Notes: generated from the letters alone by a model not told the origin. Positions 34,428 through 43,085 are shown, counted from the first letter of the stretch. The stretch is DNA of 64,000 nucleotides from Claveliimonas monacensis (GCF_014982975.1 NZ_JADCKL010000011.1:1-64000), one strand, 5' to 3'. Numbers and translations are program-made.

Positions 34428-35060
34428 ATGAGCATAATGGAACTGAAAAATATTTGGTATGGATATGACAGTAGAAAGAAAGTCTTAAAAGGTATAAATC
34501 TGATGCTGGAAGCAGGAAAGATGTATGCTATACTTGGACCATCTGGTTGCGGAAAGACAACACTGCTCTCACTCATGGGAGGATTAGACAGTCCATCTCA
34601 GGGGCAAGTTTTTTATGAAGGGCAGGATATTGAAAAGGAAGGGCTTTCCAACCACCGTAAAAAGAATGTGGCATTTATTTTTCAAAGTTATAACCTGATA
34701 GACTATCTTACACCGAAAGAAAATGTGGCTCTTACCTGTAAGTTGCCCCCTGGGCCTGTACTTGAAAAGGTGGGGTTAACAGAGGAAGAGAGCAAAAGGA
34801 ATGTTCTGAAGCTTTCTGGTGGACAGCAACAACGTGTAGCTATTGCAAGGGCTTTGGCGGCAGATGCCAGGATCATACTTGCCGATGAACCTACGGGAAA
34901 TCTGGATGAAGAAACAGCAGAGGAAATCACAAGGATTCTAAAGGAATGTGCCCACCAGATGAATAAATGTGTTGTTGTCGTTACACACTCAAATGAGTTG
35001 GCAAAAGAAGCAGATGAAGTTTTCCGGCTTAAAAAGGGAGTCCTGATTCATGGAAAATAA
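34428..35060 (+). CDS. ABC transporter ATP-binding protein, MacB/LolD type
   Basis: 210 aa behind CAGGAGG. Walker A GPSGCGKTT, Q-loop IFQSYNL, signature LSGGQQQRVAIARAL and Walker B ILADEPTGNLDEE are all intact. It should power the permease pair at 30572/33074. Its end overlaps the next gene by 11 bases. Confidence 0.94.
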   Translation: MSIMELKNIWYGYDSRKKVLKGINLMLEAGKMYAILGPSGCGKTTLLSLMGGLDSPSQGQVFYEGQDIEKEGLSNHRKKNVAFIFQSYNLIDYLTPKENVALTCKLPPGPVLEKVGLTEEESKRNVLKLSGGQQQRVAIARALAADARIILADEPTGNLDEETAEEITRILKECAHQMNKCVVVVTHSNELAKEADEVFRLKKGVLIHGK

Positions 35061-35541
35061 GTTTGAGAGAGAGTTAACGAAAGATGTGCTGGTTAGCAAT
35101 GAACACAACAGAGAAAATATCAATGCGAAGATGAATTATGATTTGTCATTGCTGACGAAAGAAGTTTTTGAGGAATTGGAATACGAAGCGGCAGCTTTGA
35201 AAATTCCATTCTTAATTGATCGAGAGCAAGCCTTTGAGAAGTTGATCTATGGGAATATAGATATTTTACGAAAGTCAATCACAATTTTTATAAAAGTAGT
35301 TTTACAGTTAGTAAGCAAGGAAGAAGCGGTCCATATCGCATCGAAAGAAAATTATATCAGTATTAGACTGCCAGAGAATAAGGTATTTTCCTCTCTTCTT
35401 CTACGGCCAGAGACAGTGATTTCCAATATTCAGGAGTTGGCTGATTTCCGTAAAGCACTAAATTGTATTCGTGCTTCAAAGGGAGCGGTTGAAATGAATG
35501 ATGGGAAAGATGAAATTAGGATTATGCTTCCAATATACTAG
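35050..35541 (+). CDS. Hypothetical soluble protein, possible degenerate GHKL ATPase domain
   Basis: 163 aa, overlapping the ATPase gene, with GGGAG upstream. No membrane segment. The C-terminal half (FEKLIYGNIDILRKSITIF, ISIRLP, SKGAVEMNDGKDEIRIMLP) follows the order of a histidine-kinase ATPase domain (N-box helix, strands, final G-x...LP strand). The catalytic Asn and Gly boxes are absent. The following two genes look similar in plan. The assignment is by eye and needs structure prediction. Confidence 0.6.
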   Translation: MENKFERELTKDVLVSNEHNRENINAKMNYDLSLLTKEVFEELEYEAAALKIPFLIDREQAFEKLIYGNIDILRKSITIFIKVVLQLVSKEEAVHIASKENYISIRLPENKVFSSLLLRPETVISNIQELADFRKALNCIRASKGAVEMNDGKDEIRIMLPIY

Positions 35542-35553
35542 GAAAAGGGGAGA

Positions 35554-36129
35554 ATGAAGATGTATTGTGACAGTGCAAAAGCATTCCCAAATTATAAAAG
35601 TTTATTAATTGATCAAAAAGGACTTAAATGCGACACATTTATAGGAAATAAAAAAGCAAGAACAGAAGGAATTATGAGCGAGAACTCGAAAATAATTAAA
35701 TATACGAGGAGTAGGCTGATTTGTGAGGACAGTAGCGCAAAGGAGGAAAAAATTGATTTAGATGATTTTAGTTTTGAGGTGGCATATATGTTTTCCGAAC
35801 GACTAGAAAAGTCAGGATTATATGTGAAAATAGACTTTACTGACAAGGTTCTGCCAACTGTACGGGGTAATCAGGATCTTCTAAAAAAGATTTTTTCATC
35901 GGTTGCTGATCAATGTGTAAAAGAAGCTAAACCTAAAACGACAATTCATTTGTCTGTACAAAAAGGAAAGACTGGTTGCGTTTATGAAATTTCATACCAA
36001 AATAGAGACCTTAAAATGAAAAATAGTGGACAGATGAAGCAGTTTAAAACGGACTTGGAGAAATTTCAAGGGGTACTTTCAGTAAAGCGGGAAAAAGATA
36101 CTCAAATAAGGATCGGTTTGAACGCATAG
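35554..36129 (+). CDS. Hypothetical soluble protein, possible degenerate GHKL ATPase domain
   Basis: 191 aa behind AAGGGGAG. The C-terminal region reads VRGNQDLLKKIFSSVADQC, then IHLSVQKGKTGCVYEISYQN and a final FQGVLSVKREKDTQIRI. This parallels the HATPase core of histidine kinases (GD-x-LLK-x2-FSNV-DNA, strands, hGG-x...), but the N-box Asn is replaced (ADQC). No phosphoacceptor His segment, no Gly boxes. Possibly a regulatory, non-catalytic relative that binds kinases. Uncertain. Confidence 0.6.
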   Translation: MKMYCDSAKAFPNYKSLLIDQKGLKCDTFIGNKKARTEGIMSENSKIIKYTRSRLICEDSSAKEEKIDLDDFSFEVAYMFSERLEKSGLYVKIDFTDKVLPTVRGNQDLLKKIFSSVADQCVKEAKPKTTIHLSVQKGKTGCVYEISYQNRDLKMKNSGQMKQFKTDLEKFQGVLSVKREKDTQIRIGLNA

Positions 36130-36135
36130 ATCGAT

Positions 36136-36180
36136 ATACCGGAGGCTTAGGTAATAAATCTGGACCTCCGGTATTCTTTT
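36136..36180. terminator. Bidirectional terminator between convergent genes
   Basis: ATACCGGAGG (36136-36145) pairs with CCTCCGGTAT (36165-36174), with T-rich sequence after it on the + strand and A-rich (T-rich on the other strand) nearby. It lies between the + strand operon and the end of the - strand regulator gene. Confidence 0.8.
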
Positions 36181-36505
36181 ACTCATTATATGAGTCTACA
36201 ATTTTTTTCATAATAACAGCTAAAGCCTCACGTTTTGAGGGAGGACAGTTTTCTATGATGTGACTGAAAACTTGTTCAGATGATTTTTCACCACTTCCGA
36301 ATAAGAGGTAATCTGTTGATACTTCTAATATTTGAGCTAGCATCATCAATTTATTTAAAGATACTCCACGTGAACCGCTTTCCACCTCATCCAGGAATCT
36401 CAAAGAGATATTTAACTTTTCTGCTAGATCCTTTTTGGACATAAAGAGTTTCTCTCTTTGTTCACGGATCCGTACTCCTACTGCTAATCGATCTAATGTA
36501 TGCAT
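36179..36505 (-). CDS. Cro/C1-type HTH transcriptional regulator
   Basis: 108 aa on the minus strand, the only clear minus-strand gene in the window. N-terminal helix-turn-helix of the XRE family: VGVRIREQREKLFMSKKDLAEKLNISLRFLDEVESG, then LNKLMMLAQILEVSTDYLLFG. A short C-terminal helical tail follows. GGAGGCG precedes its ATG. Divergent from the small gene and Agr module starting at 36633, so it probably represses that promoter and itself. Confidence 0.9.
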   Translation of the reverse strand: MHTLDRLAVGVRIREQREKLFMSKKDLAEKLNISLRFLDEVESGSRGVSLNKLMMLAQILEVSTDYLLFGSGEKSSEQVFSHIIENCPPSKREALAVIMKKIVDSYNE

Positions 36506-36632
36506 AAAACGCCTCCAATTTGTTTAATTATATTTAAGGTAGAGACATTCCGAAACGAACTTTAAGCATTGAATTTAAGAACTATAAGAGTTATAGTAAA
36601 TAAAATCGAGATTATAAAGGAGGAGGTATATA
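36506..36632. promoter_or_regulatory. Divergent promoter region with small palindrome
   Basis: 127 bases between the minus-strand HTH gene and the plus-strand genes. It contains CTATAA-GAG-TTATAG (36582-36596), a dyad suited to an XRE-type dimer, and AGGAGGAGG before the plus-strand start. Exact promoter elements are not assigned. Confidence 0.5.
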
Positions 36633-36977
36633 ATGCAAGATCACATGGGCAGTATGTTAGAAACTGAATTTCCCGATCATAAAATCCATTTTTTATATGA
36701 CATAGCTAATATGAAAGCTTATCAAGATAAATACAAACAAAGTGCCCGGATAATCAGAACTCTGTTAATGGAGCTTTTAAAAAGCAATAATAGTGATAAA
36801 ATATATGTTCGTTTGCATGGATATAAATCATGGCTGGTTATAAGGATTGCCTTGGAGGAAAAACCGGAGGAACAAATGGCTGACAAAATACGGGAAAAAT
36901 GTAAAGAATTTAACCCCGAAATACTGTTCGATGTTTCGAAAAACAGTTGTGGCTTTGTCATTAAAATCTCCATTTAA
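36633..36977 (+). CDS. Hypothetical small soluble protein
   Basis: 114 aa behind AAAGGAGGAGG. The segment IIRTLLMELLKSN...KIYVRLHGYKSWLVIRIAL recalls an N-box helix followed by strands of a GHKL domain, as in 35050 and 35554, again without catalytic residues. First gene after the HTH operator region and ahead of the agrD/agrB pair. Unknown function. Confidence 0.65.
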   Translation: MQDHMGSMLETEFPDHKIHFLYDIANMKAYQDKYKQSARIIRTLLMELLKSNNSDKIYVRLHGYKSWLVIRIALEEKPEEQMADKIREKCKEFNPEILFDVSKNSCGFVIKISI

Positions 36978-37089
36978 TCGTCGTTTATACAAGAAACTCG
37001 TAGTTTGTCCATATCTATTGAATTTGTAATTACACATTCATATAATCGTTTTGTAAATATTATTGATGGATTGAAACGGAGGTTATCGT

Positions 37090-37248
37090 ATGAAGGTAAA
37101 AAAGACAATTGCTGAAATGATTGCAAAGACATCTTATAAGGCAGCGGAAAAAAATGCTAACTCTGCATGTGTTTTTTTACATGGACAGCCGGAAATGCCG
37201 GAGTGTGTTAAAAAATTAAATAGAACAGAGAAAAGAGAGAGTGAGTAA
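37090..37248 (+). CDS. agrD: AgrD-type cyclic lactone autoinducer precursor (52 aa)
   Basis: ATG 37090 behind ACGGAGG. The product has an N-terminal amphipathic basic helix (MKVKKTIAEMIAKTSYKAAE), the ring-forming segment SACVFLHGQPEMP with a thiolactone Cys at 27, and a charged tail. The Cys...GQPEMP pattern is the clostridial AgrD signature. It overlaps agrB by 8 bases, the normal coupling of this pair. The mature signal likely begins near Ala 26 or Cys 27. Confidence 0.88.
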   Translation: MKVKKTIAEMIAKTSYKAAEKNANSACVFLHGQPEMPECVKKLNRTEKRESE

Positions 37249-37810
37249 AAGAATCGCGGGGTTTCTAATTGAAGCAAATGTAATTAAAGAGGATGAGGCT
37301 GAGCTATATGAGTATGGGCTCAGTCTCATTGGTAAGAAAATTTCGCATATGCTTCTTATTTTACTTATCGGATGGATTGGCGGACAGTTATTGGGAATGA
37401 TTTCTTTTTTGGCATCCTATATTTGCCTGCGGGAATATGCTGGGGGATATCATGCAAAAACCTCAAGATGCTGCTATTTGTGTACTGGAGTAGTTACACT
37501 GTCCGTATTGGTGATATTCTTTATATTTCGGCAGTTAAATGTTGGATGGATCTGTATATGTATGCTGATTAGTGGAGTCATCATATGGAGACAATCTCCA
37601 CAGGAAACTCCTACAAAACCACTATCAGAGAAAGAAAAAGCACTTTACGGAAGAAAAGCTCGGTGCTACCTGATTTGCTTAGGAATCCTGTTCGGAATTA
37701 GTGTATGCTTTTTTAGGGAAATTGCAGAGGGGATTGCCTGTGCCTGGATAGTTCAAATGTTCATGCTTATAATTGGAAGGTGCTTGGGAAAAAATATACG
37801 GAATAGTTAA
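37241..37810 (+). CDS. agrB: AgrB-type autoinducer peptide processing peptidase
   Basis: 189 aa from GTG 37241, behind AGAGAGA and overlapping agrD. Several membrane helices; catalytic motif AGGYHAKTSRCC with His 71 and Cys 78 (H-x6-C; Cys 77 is an extra). It processes and exports the adjacent AgrD. Together with the regulator and kinase at 37896-39934 it makes a second complete Agr system, distinct in sequence from the one at 8047-10804. Confidence 0.93.
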   Translation: MSKRIAGFLIEANVIKEDEAELYEYGLSLIGKKISHMLLILLIGWIGGQLLGMISFLASYICLREYAGGYHAKTSRCCYLCTGVVTLSVLVIFFIFRQLNVGWICICMLISGVIIWRQSPQETPTKPLSEKEKALYGRKARCYLICLGILFGISVCFFREIAEGIACAWIVQMFMLIIGRCLGKNIRNS

Positions 37811-37811
37811 G

Positions 37812-37842
37812 AAAAGAATCTGCTGAAAGGATTCTTTTTTTA
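37812..37842 (+). terminator. Rho-independent terminator
   Basis: AAAAGAATC pairs with GATTCTTTT around TGCTGAAAG, followed by Ts. It separates agrDB from the regulator/kinase pair. Confidence 0.88.
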
Positions 37843-37895
37843 TTGTATGATTGATTAAGAAACACTAAGCGATAAAGAGATAGGAGGCATGCAGG

Positions 37896-38615
37896 ATGAT
37901 AAAGATTGCTGTATGTGATGATGAGAAACAGGTCCGTCTCAGGTTATTGACGATAATCCAACAATACTTCAATGAAAACAACCGGGAGGTCTGGGTTGCC
38001 GGCTTTAAAAAAGGTGAGGAACTTTTAAATGCAAAGACACGATTTGATATCATATTTTTGGATATTGAAATGCCGGAATTAAATGGCATAGAAACCGCAA
38101 AGATTCTGCGTAAATGGGATGTTACTAGCAAGATTATATATGTGACCAACTATGATCGATATCAAAGGAAGGCATATGAGGTACATGCTTTTGATTATAT
38201 AAGTAAACCGGTAAAAGACAAAAATATATATAAAGTACTGGATGATGCAGTCCGATATTTAGAAAATTCAACAGAAAAACAAAAATGTGTATTTGAAACG
38301 GAAGAGGGGATTGCGACAATAGAAATCGAGGATATCTATTATTTTGAATATTCTTCCAGAAGAGTGATTATCCATACTGCTAAGGGAAATTATAATGCAA
38401 CTTATAGTTTGAAAGAATTGTATGAAAAATTCAGCAAAAATAATTTTGAATCGCCACATAAAAGCTTCATTGTGAATTTGCTTTATGTTAAACGAATTAA
38501 AGGCTTTGATATTCTTCTGGAAAATGGAGATATCGTGCCTTTGGCGCAGAAACGGGCAGTAGAATTCAAAAATAAATTTAACGATTTCTTACAATCTACA
38601 TTTGACAGAATTTAG
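37896..38615 (+). CDS. AgrA-like response regulator (REC-LytTR)
   Basis: 239 aa. Receiver with DDE at 8-10, phosphoacceptor Asp 56 in FLDIEMP and Lys in YISKPVK. LytTR domain about 130-235 with SPHKSFIVNL. Behind AGGAGGC. Same architecture as 8689 but only moderately similar, indicating separate quorum-sensing channels. Next to its likely kinase. Confidence 0.93.
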   Translation: MIKIAVCDDEKQVRLRLLTIIQQYFNENNREVWVAGFKKGEELLNAKTRFDIIFLDIEMPELNGIETAKILRKWDVTSKIIYVTNYDRYQRKAYEVHAFDYISKPVKDKNIYKVLDDAVRYLENSTEKQKCVFETEEGIATIEIEDIYYFEYSSRRVIIHTAKGNYNATYSLKELYEKFSKNNFESPHKSFIVNLLYVKRIKGFDILLENGDIVPLAQKRAVEFKNKFNDFLQSTFDRI

Positions 38616-38626
38616 GAGAGGGGGCA

Positions 38627-39934
38627 TTGTTTGTGGTGCATATGCTTCATTTTATCGGACTAATATGTTCTTGTTTTGTTACGGACTTTGTATTTTTCAG
38701 AATTATGGATGCATTATATGAAAGGAAATTTCCAGATCGGAAAATAATTTATGTGCTTATTTTTCTAGTCTGTATTCCGATTCACGTGATGATTGCCTGC
38801 CTTTGCATACCAATTTTGAATTTGGGATACTCCATGGTCATTTTATGTGGCTTATCGTTTGCCCTATATAAGCCATGCGGAAAGAATATTTTAGTCAATT
38901 CGGCCGTCGTGATTATCTATTTAGCAATGATTGATATATCTGTAACAGCAGTATTTTCCTTTTTTGTAGACACCAGCACTTTCACTGCTTTAATGCAACC
39001 GAAATTTTACCTTTTGTCTAGTGTAGGGAATGCCATTGTAGTAATCTGCACGAACAGTCTCCTGATTCAGGTGTTACAACATTATCAGATCAGCCGTATT
39101 TCTAAAGCACTGCATGCATATATGATCTTTTTAATGGTTTTTGAATTTGGGATTTTTCTGATGTTTCTGAAAAATGAGCCATATTCAGGAAGTAATTGGG
39201 AACTCTTACTTTTATGTATTGGCTTTCTTGTTTTGGATGCCGGTATCCTGTATTTATATCGTAAGATATCGGAACAGGCAAAGTATGAAAAAAAGAGTCT
39301 TTTAATCGAGCAGCAGCAAGAGATGACGGCGAAGTATTATGAGGATCTGCAGGAAAATTATGAAAAGACACAGAAAATCCTCCATGACATGAAAAAACAT
39401 TTGCAGACTATAAATGAACTAAAGCAACTTGATGAGGAAACACAAAAAGAATATCGGGAAGAGTTTTTGAAATCCATTGAAGATATTAGGTTACAATTTG
39501 TGTGCAGCGATAGGATCTTGTGCGCAATTATCTGGAATAAAATACAGATGTGCGAACGCAATGGGATTGACTTTGATGTTAGTATGCAAGATATTCTCTT
39601 TGACTTTATGAATAAAACTGAAGTAACAGCACTTTTTGCAAATTTAATAGATAATGGTATTGAGGCTTGTCTTGCATCTGATAGAGAAAAAAAGGAGATT
39701 TTTCTACGAATACATAGCTTTAAAGAATATGTTGTGATCAAAATGAAAAATACGATTGGAACACCTCCGCAGATGAAAAATAATAGGTTTATTTCAACGA
39801 AACTAGGGCATTTAGGATTGGGAATGTCTATTATGGAAGAGATTGCAGAAAAGTATTGTGGGAATATAAACTGTGATTATTCTGAGGAATATTTTGAAAC
39901 CAAAATTATTTTGTTAGCTGGAAATAAAGAGTAA
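38627..39934 (+). CDS. AgrC-like sensor histidine kinase (GHKL type)
   Basis: About 435 aa; the start is probably TTG 38627 or GTG 38633 behind AGGAGAGGGGG. About six hydrophobic segments in residues 1-215, a coiled coil rich in Gln/Glu, phosphoacceptor motif ILHDMKKHL, N-box FANLIDNGIEA, and a C-terminal HLGLGMSI glycine box. Receptor for the peptide made by 37090/37241. Confidence 0.9.
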   Translation: MFVVHMLHFIGLICSCFVTDFVFFRIMDALYERKFPDRKIIYVLIFLVCIPIHVMIACLCIPILNLGYSMVILCGLSFALYKPCGKNILVNSAVVIIYLAMIDISVTAVFSFFVDTSTFTALMQPKFYLLSSVGNAIVVICTNSLLIQVLQHYQISRISKALHAYMIFLMVFEFGIFLMFLKNEPYSGSNWELLLLCIGFLVLDAGILYLYRKISEQAKYEKKSLLIEQQQEMTAKYYEDLQENYEKTQKILHDMKKHLQTINELKQLDEETQKEYREEFLKSIEDIRLQFVCSDRILCAIIWNKIQMCERNGIDFDVSMQDILFDFMNKTEVTALFANLIDNGIEACLASDREKKEIFLRIHSFKEYVVIKMKNTIGTPPQMKNNRFISTKLGHLGLGMSIMEEIAEKYCGNINCDYSEEYFETKIILLAGNKE

Positions 39935-39999
39935 ACAGACTTAGGATGATAGGCAGAAAGCCATCTTTTACGGATGAAACATTTTTAGGAAAACATTAT

Positions 40000-40725
40000 A
40001 TGAATAAAGGAATTTTAATTTTGACAGACCAAGAATCGAATACAAAAGGAACATTTGTATGGCAGCATATAGAGAATCTAAAAGATATAAACGCTTCTAT
40101 TTTGGAAGCAAGAGTAGAAAAAGAATTTGATTTTCTTTTATGTATTCTTGAAGTGCCGGCAAGTGTTCAGGAAATACGGTGTTTCGCTCAATCTGTCAAG
40201 AAGTTCTATTCTTTTCCTATTTGTGTTTTTGAGAAGAACATTATTGAGAGTTACCCTGGAGAAAAAGGGGAGATCAAAGGAATGATTGACATTCTGATCA
40301 GAAGATCATTTACACAAAAAGAATTCTTCCTTTTAATTGATCGGGTTCTTGACCTAGAGGGTGAAAAAGAAACAGTGTCAATAGAAAAAAAGGTAGAAAC
40401 AATTGGAGAAAATGAGATCATTAGGATATATCCCTATAAAAGAGAACTATATATTGATGAGAATAGAGTCAATCTTACAAAAAAAGAATTCGATATTTTC
40501 TATTATCTATTTCAAAAAAAAGGAGATGTAGTATCGCATAAAGAGCTATATGAAAGGGTTTGGAAACGGGAATATATTCATGATGATACAAATATTATGG
40601 CTCATATCCACCGCTTAAGAGGAAAGGTAGAAAAAGACCCAAAGAAACCGAAATATATTTGCAATCAATATGGTGTAGGATATTATTTCGGCGGTTTATT
40701 CCAGGAAGCACTTCCGACTTTATAG
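40000..40725 (+). CDS. Winged-helix transcriptional regulator, degenerate receiver
   Basis: About 241 aa from ATG 40000 (ATG 39946 is possible but has no spaced ribosome site). The C-terminal about 100 residues are an OmpR/PhoB winged helix: LTKKEFDIFYYLFQKKGDVVSHKELYERVW and a final YGVGYYF. The N-terminal part is receiver-like in length and strand order but lacks the phosphoacceptor Asp in a recognisable D-x-x-x-P context. An orphan regulator with no paired kinase; may be controlled without phosphorylation. Confidence 0.85.
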   Translation: MNKGILILTDQESNTKGTFVWQHIENLKDINASILEARVEKEFDFLLCILEVPASVQEIRCFAQSVKKFYSFPICVFEKNIIESYPGEKGEIKGMIDILIRRSFTQKEFFLLIDRVLDLEGEKETVSIEKKVETIGENEIIRIYPYKRELYIDENRVNLTKKEFDIFYYLFQKKGDVVSHKELYERVWKREYIHDDTNIMAHIHRLRGKVEKDPKKPKYICNQYGVGYYFGGLFQEALPTL

Positions 40726-40871
40726 AATGACAAGAAATCTGTCTGAATTTGTATTACAAAATCTGTGTCAGAATTCTTGCTATTTTTAGTACAAGTTGTT
40801 ATATTCTATTTACAACCAATCTATAATAATGCTAAAATGGTGTTCAAATAGAATAAGGAGTGGTGTTTTCT
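40726..40871 (+). other. Intergenic region at composition boundary
   Basis: 146 bases, very AT-rich. No gene seen. GAATTTGTATTACAAAATCTG and GAATTCTTGC words are repetitive. From here rightward the base composition and gene style change; AAGGAG precedes the next start. A possible left edge of a mobile element, but no attachment site or integrase is visible. Confidence 0.4.
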
Positions 40872-41846
40872 ATGGAATCAAATTACAGAACAAGAGTAGT
40901 ATCTACAATACTAAGAGACACAGAGAAAGGAAGGTACGATTTTTCGCATCCACTGCAGAGACAGGAGGGGCAGTGGTCCAGATATATGCAATCATTGGAA
41001 ATCGACTCTCTGCTTAGGGAGTGGTCGATCAACCTGATCTATATCTGGAAAAAGGAAGATAAAAAATATGTGATTGAAGGCAAGCAGAGGATTACGAATC
41101 TGCTCAGATATAAACAGGACAAATTTTCATTATCCAAGAAGTTAAAGCCAGTGGAGATTGATGGAACCGTTTATGAGATTGCTGGAAAGAAGTTTTCTAA
41201 GTTGGATGAGGCTGTTCAGGAAAAATTAATGAATGCAGAGCTGCAGATGTTTGAGATGGCGAATTGTACTGAGGAAGAGGTCAGGGAGATGTTTCTGCGT
41301 CTCAACAGCGGAAAACCGTTAAATAGAGCACAGAAGCTGGTAGGAATTATGGACTACAGTGTCAGCGAGAGTCTGCAGAAAATTATGCAGCATCCTTTCT
41401 GGGCTAAAACCGGGATTACAGCGGGGGATATTAAAACCGATAATATCCGAAAAGTAGCCTGCCAGATTTTAATGTTGGTTTCAGGATATGAATTTACCGC
41501 ATTTGATCAGGGAAATATTGAGAAATATGTGGAAGAACTGAATACAGATGTGGATAGCAGCCTTGATTTGATTGACCATGTGGTTGAGGTTCTGGACCGG
41601 ATGGATGCAAAAATCGAAGGAAAGATTGATAAAATGAAGAAACTTTCCGTTCCAATGGCAGTTGGGGCGATGAATCTGGTCTTTGGAGATGAGGAGAAAG
41701 AAGATGCTTATTTAGAGCGGATGCAAAATTTCTTCGCAGACTTTGAAAATCAGGAAGCATACCTGCAGTATTGCGGTAGAAGCACGAACACTGGAGAAAA
41801 TGTCAAAGGTCGATGGGAAATCTTTACTAAAATGGCTTCTGTTTAA
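40872..41846 (+). CDS. DUF262-like (ParB/Srx-fold) protein
   Basis: 324 aa from ATG 40872. The N-terminal region has HPLQRQEGQWS (26-36) and EGKQRITNL (69-77), the patterns of DUF262 proteins (PxxQRxxVW and DGQQRLTTL). FLRLNSGKPL resembles the usual LNsxGxxL segment. The family fold is related to ParB/Srx nucleotide-hydrolysing domains and occurs in phage-defence and restriction-like systems. No C-terminal HNH nuclease (DUF1524) motif was seen, so it may need a partner or act in regulation. It sits alone before a terminator. Confidence 0.8.
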   Translation: MESNYRTRVVSTILRDTEKGRYDFSHPLQRQEGQWSRYMQSLEIDSLLREWSINLIYIWKKEDKKYVIEGKQRITNLLRYKQDKFSLSKKLKPVEIDGTVYEIAGKKFSKLDEAVQEKLMNAELQMFEMANCTEEEVREMFLRLNSGKPLNRAQKLVGIMDYSVSESLQKIMQHPFWAKTGITAGDIKTDNIRKVACQILMLVSGYEFTAFDQGNIEKYVEELNTDVDSSLDLIDHVVEVLDRMDAKIEGKIDKMKKLSVPMAVGAMNLVFGDEEKEDAYLERMQNFFADFENQEAYLQYCGRSTNTGENVKGRWEIFTKMASV

Positions 41847-41867
41847 TAGGGATATGATGAAACATTT

Positions 41868-41903
41868 AAATGTCTTGTTTGCTTGGCAACAAGACATTTT
41901 TTT
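41868..41903 (+). terminator. Rho-independent terminator
   Basis: AAATGTCTTGTT pairs perfectly with AACAAGACATTT around TGCTTGGC, followed by Ts. It ends the DUF262-like gene. Confidence 0.92.
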
Positions 41904-42160
41904 GTAAAATGTTTCCATATTTATGAGAAAGTCAAAAATCGACACTCACTAATGTTTACATCAAGTCTGCTTCATCAGGCAACGCAGAAATGATGGCATT
42001 TGACTTTGAAAAGCTTTGCTAATTCTATGGATTGAAGTCCTGACCAATCGTTATTTTTTATTCCTTTCATTCTAGTAATCGTCCTTTATTATAGTAAATA
42101 ATAATGAAAAAGATATATACATTAGATGCATCGGAATAATTACGATATGGGAGGACACGT
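41904..42160 (+). other. Intergenic region
   Basis: About 260 bases without a supported gene, AT-rich, presumably with the promoter of the gene at 42161 (GGGAGGA lies just before it). No repeats or RNA gene recognised. Confidence 0.4.
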
Positions 42161-42832
42161 ATGGTAAAAAAATGCTTACTTACAATAGGAATCTTCACAA
42201 TAATAGCGATCTGTTTCATATATATATTGGTGAATTTGAAATACCAGAATGAATGGATTACATATAAGCCGAATCTGAAATCCAGACTGGAAAACAACAG
42301 AGATTGCTTTTTATGTGGTGAAAATTCAAAAAGTCTTATGGGATATTACCGGAATTATGGAGATCTTCTTCTGGTATATCTTCCAACCTGGGATATATGG
42401 CCAGCCCATATTTTTGACGAAAACATTGATGCAGCTGGATCCAGTAGTATAATGGGAACAAGTCAGGATGGTCTATACCGTTATAATACTGATATAATGA
42501 AAAGTCGTGGCATTTCGGAGATTACGATACAGACTACAGAGAAACAAAGTAGCAAATGGGATGTAGAAGTGTTAGAAACAATGCTGTGTTCAAGGTGCCT
42601 GGAAAAAGTAGCAGAAACTTTGGAAATTTCTTCAGCTAGAAAGGACTGCATACCCGAACCTTTCTGCCTTGTTAACGCAGAAGATCTAAGAGTATATTCG
42701 TTGCAAAGAAAGGATAAAACTAAGATGATTGATGATTTCTATGTATCAATAGATTTTAAATCAGAAATCAAAAGTTTATTGGCTGTTTATGCACCTGACA
42801 ATAAAATGGCATCCTTAATGGTTAACCAGTGA
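42161..42832 (+). CDS. Membrane-anchored hypothetical protein with Cys pairs
   Basis: 223 aa. An N-terminal transmembrane helix (about 5-24) is followed by an external or cytoplasmic domain containing CFLCGEN and CSRCLE, which could form a zinc site or disulfides. Not recognised. Stands alone with its own upstream region. Confidence 0.75.
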   Translation: MVKKCLLTIGIFTIIAICFIYILVNLKYQNEWITYKPNLKSRLENNRDCFLCGENSKSLMGYYRNYGDLLLVYLPTWDIWPAHIFDENIDAAGSSSIMGTSQDGLYRYNTDIMKSRGISEITIQTTEKQSSKWDVEVLETMLCSRCLEKVAETLEISSARKDCIPEPFCLVNAEDLRVYSLQRKDKTKMIDDFYVSIDFKSEIKSLLAVYAPDNKMASLMVNQ

Positions 42833-43085
42833 TTATAATAAAATTTTCTGAGAGTATAGGTAAGAAAAATGAGATAGGAAAATATGAGTGTAATATAACC
42901 AGAATTCCTATTTTTGTTAAAGTTTAGTATACATCCGATGTGTACTGCCGGCAGCACCTTTTAATGGGATAATAGTACTGAATGTCGTATATTCGGCAGG
43001 AGGATTTATGCAAAAATATTATGTGGTAAATTAGCAGGAATCATGGAATATTGACTTCTAAAACAGAGGAGGATATGAAACAGGC

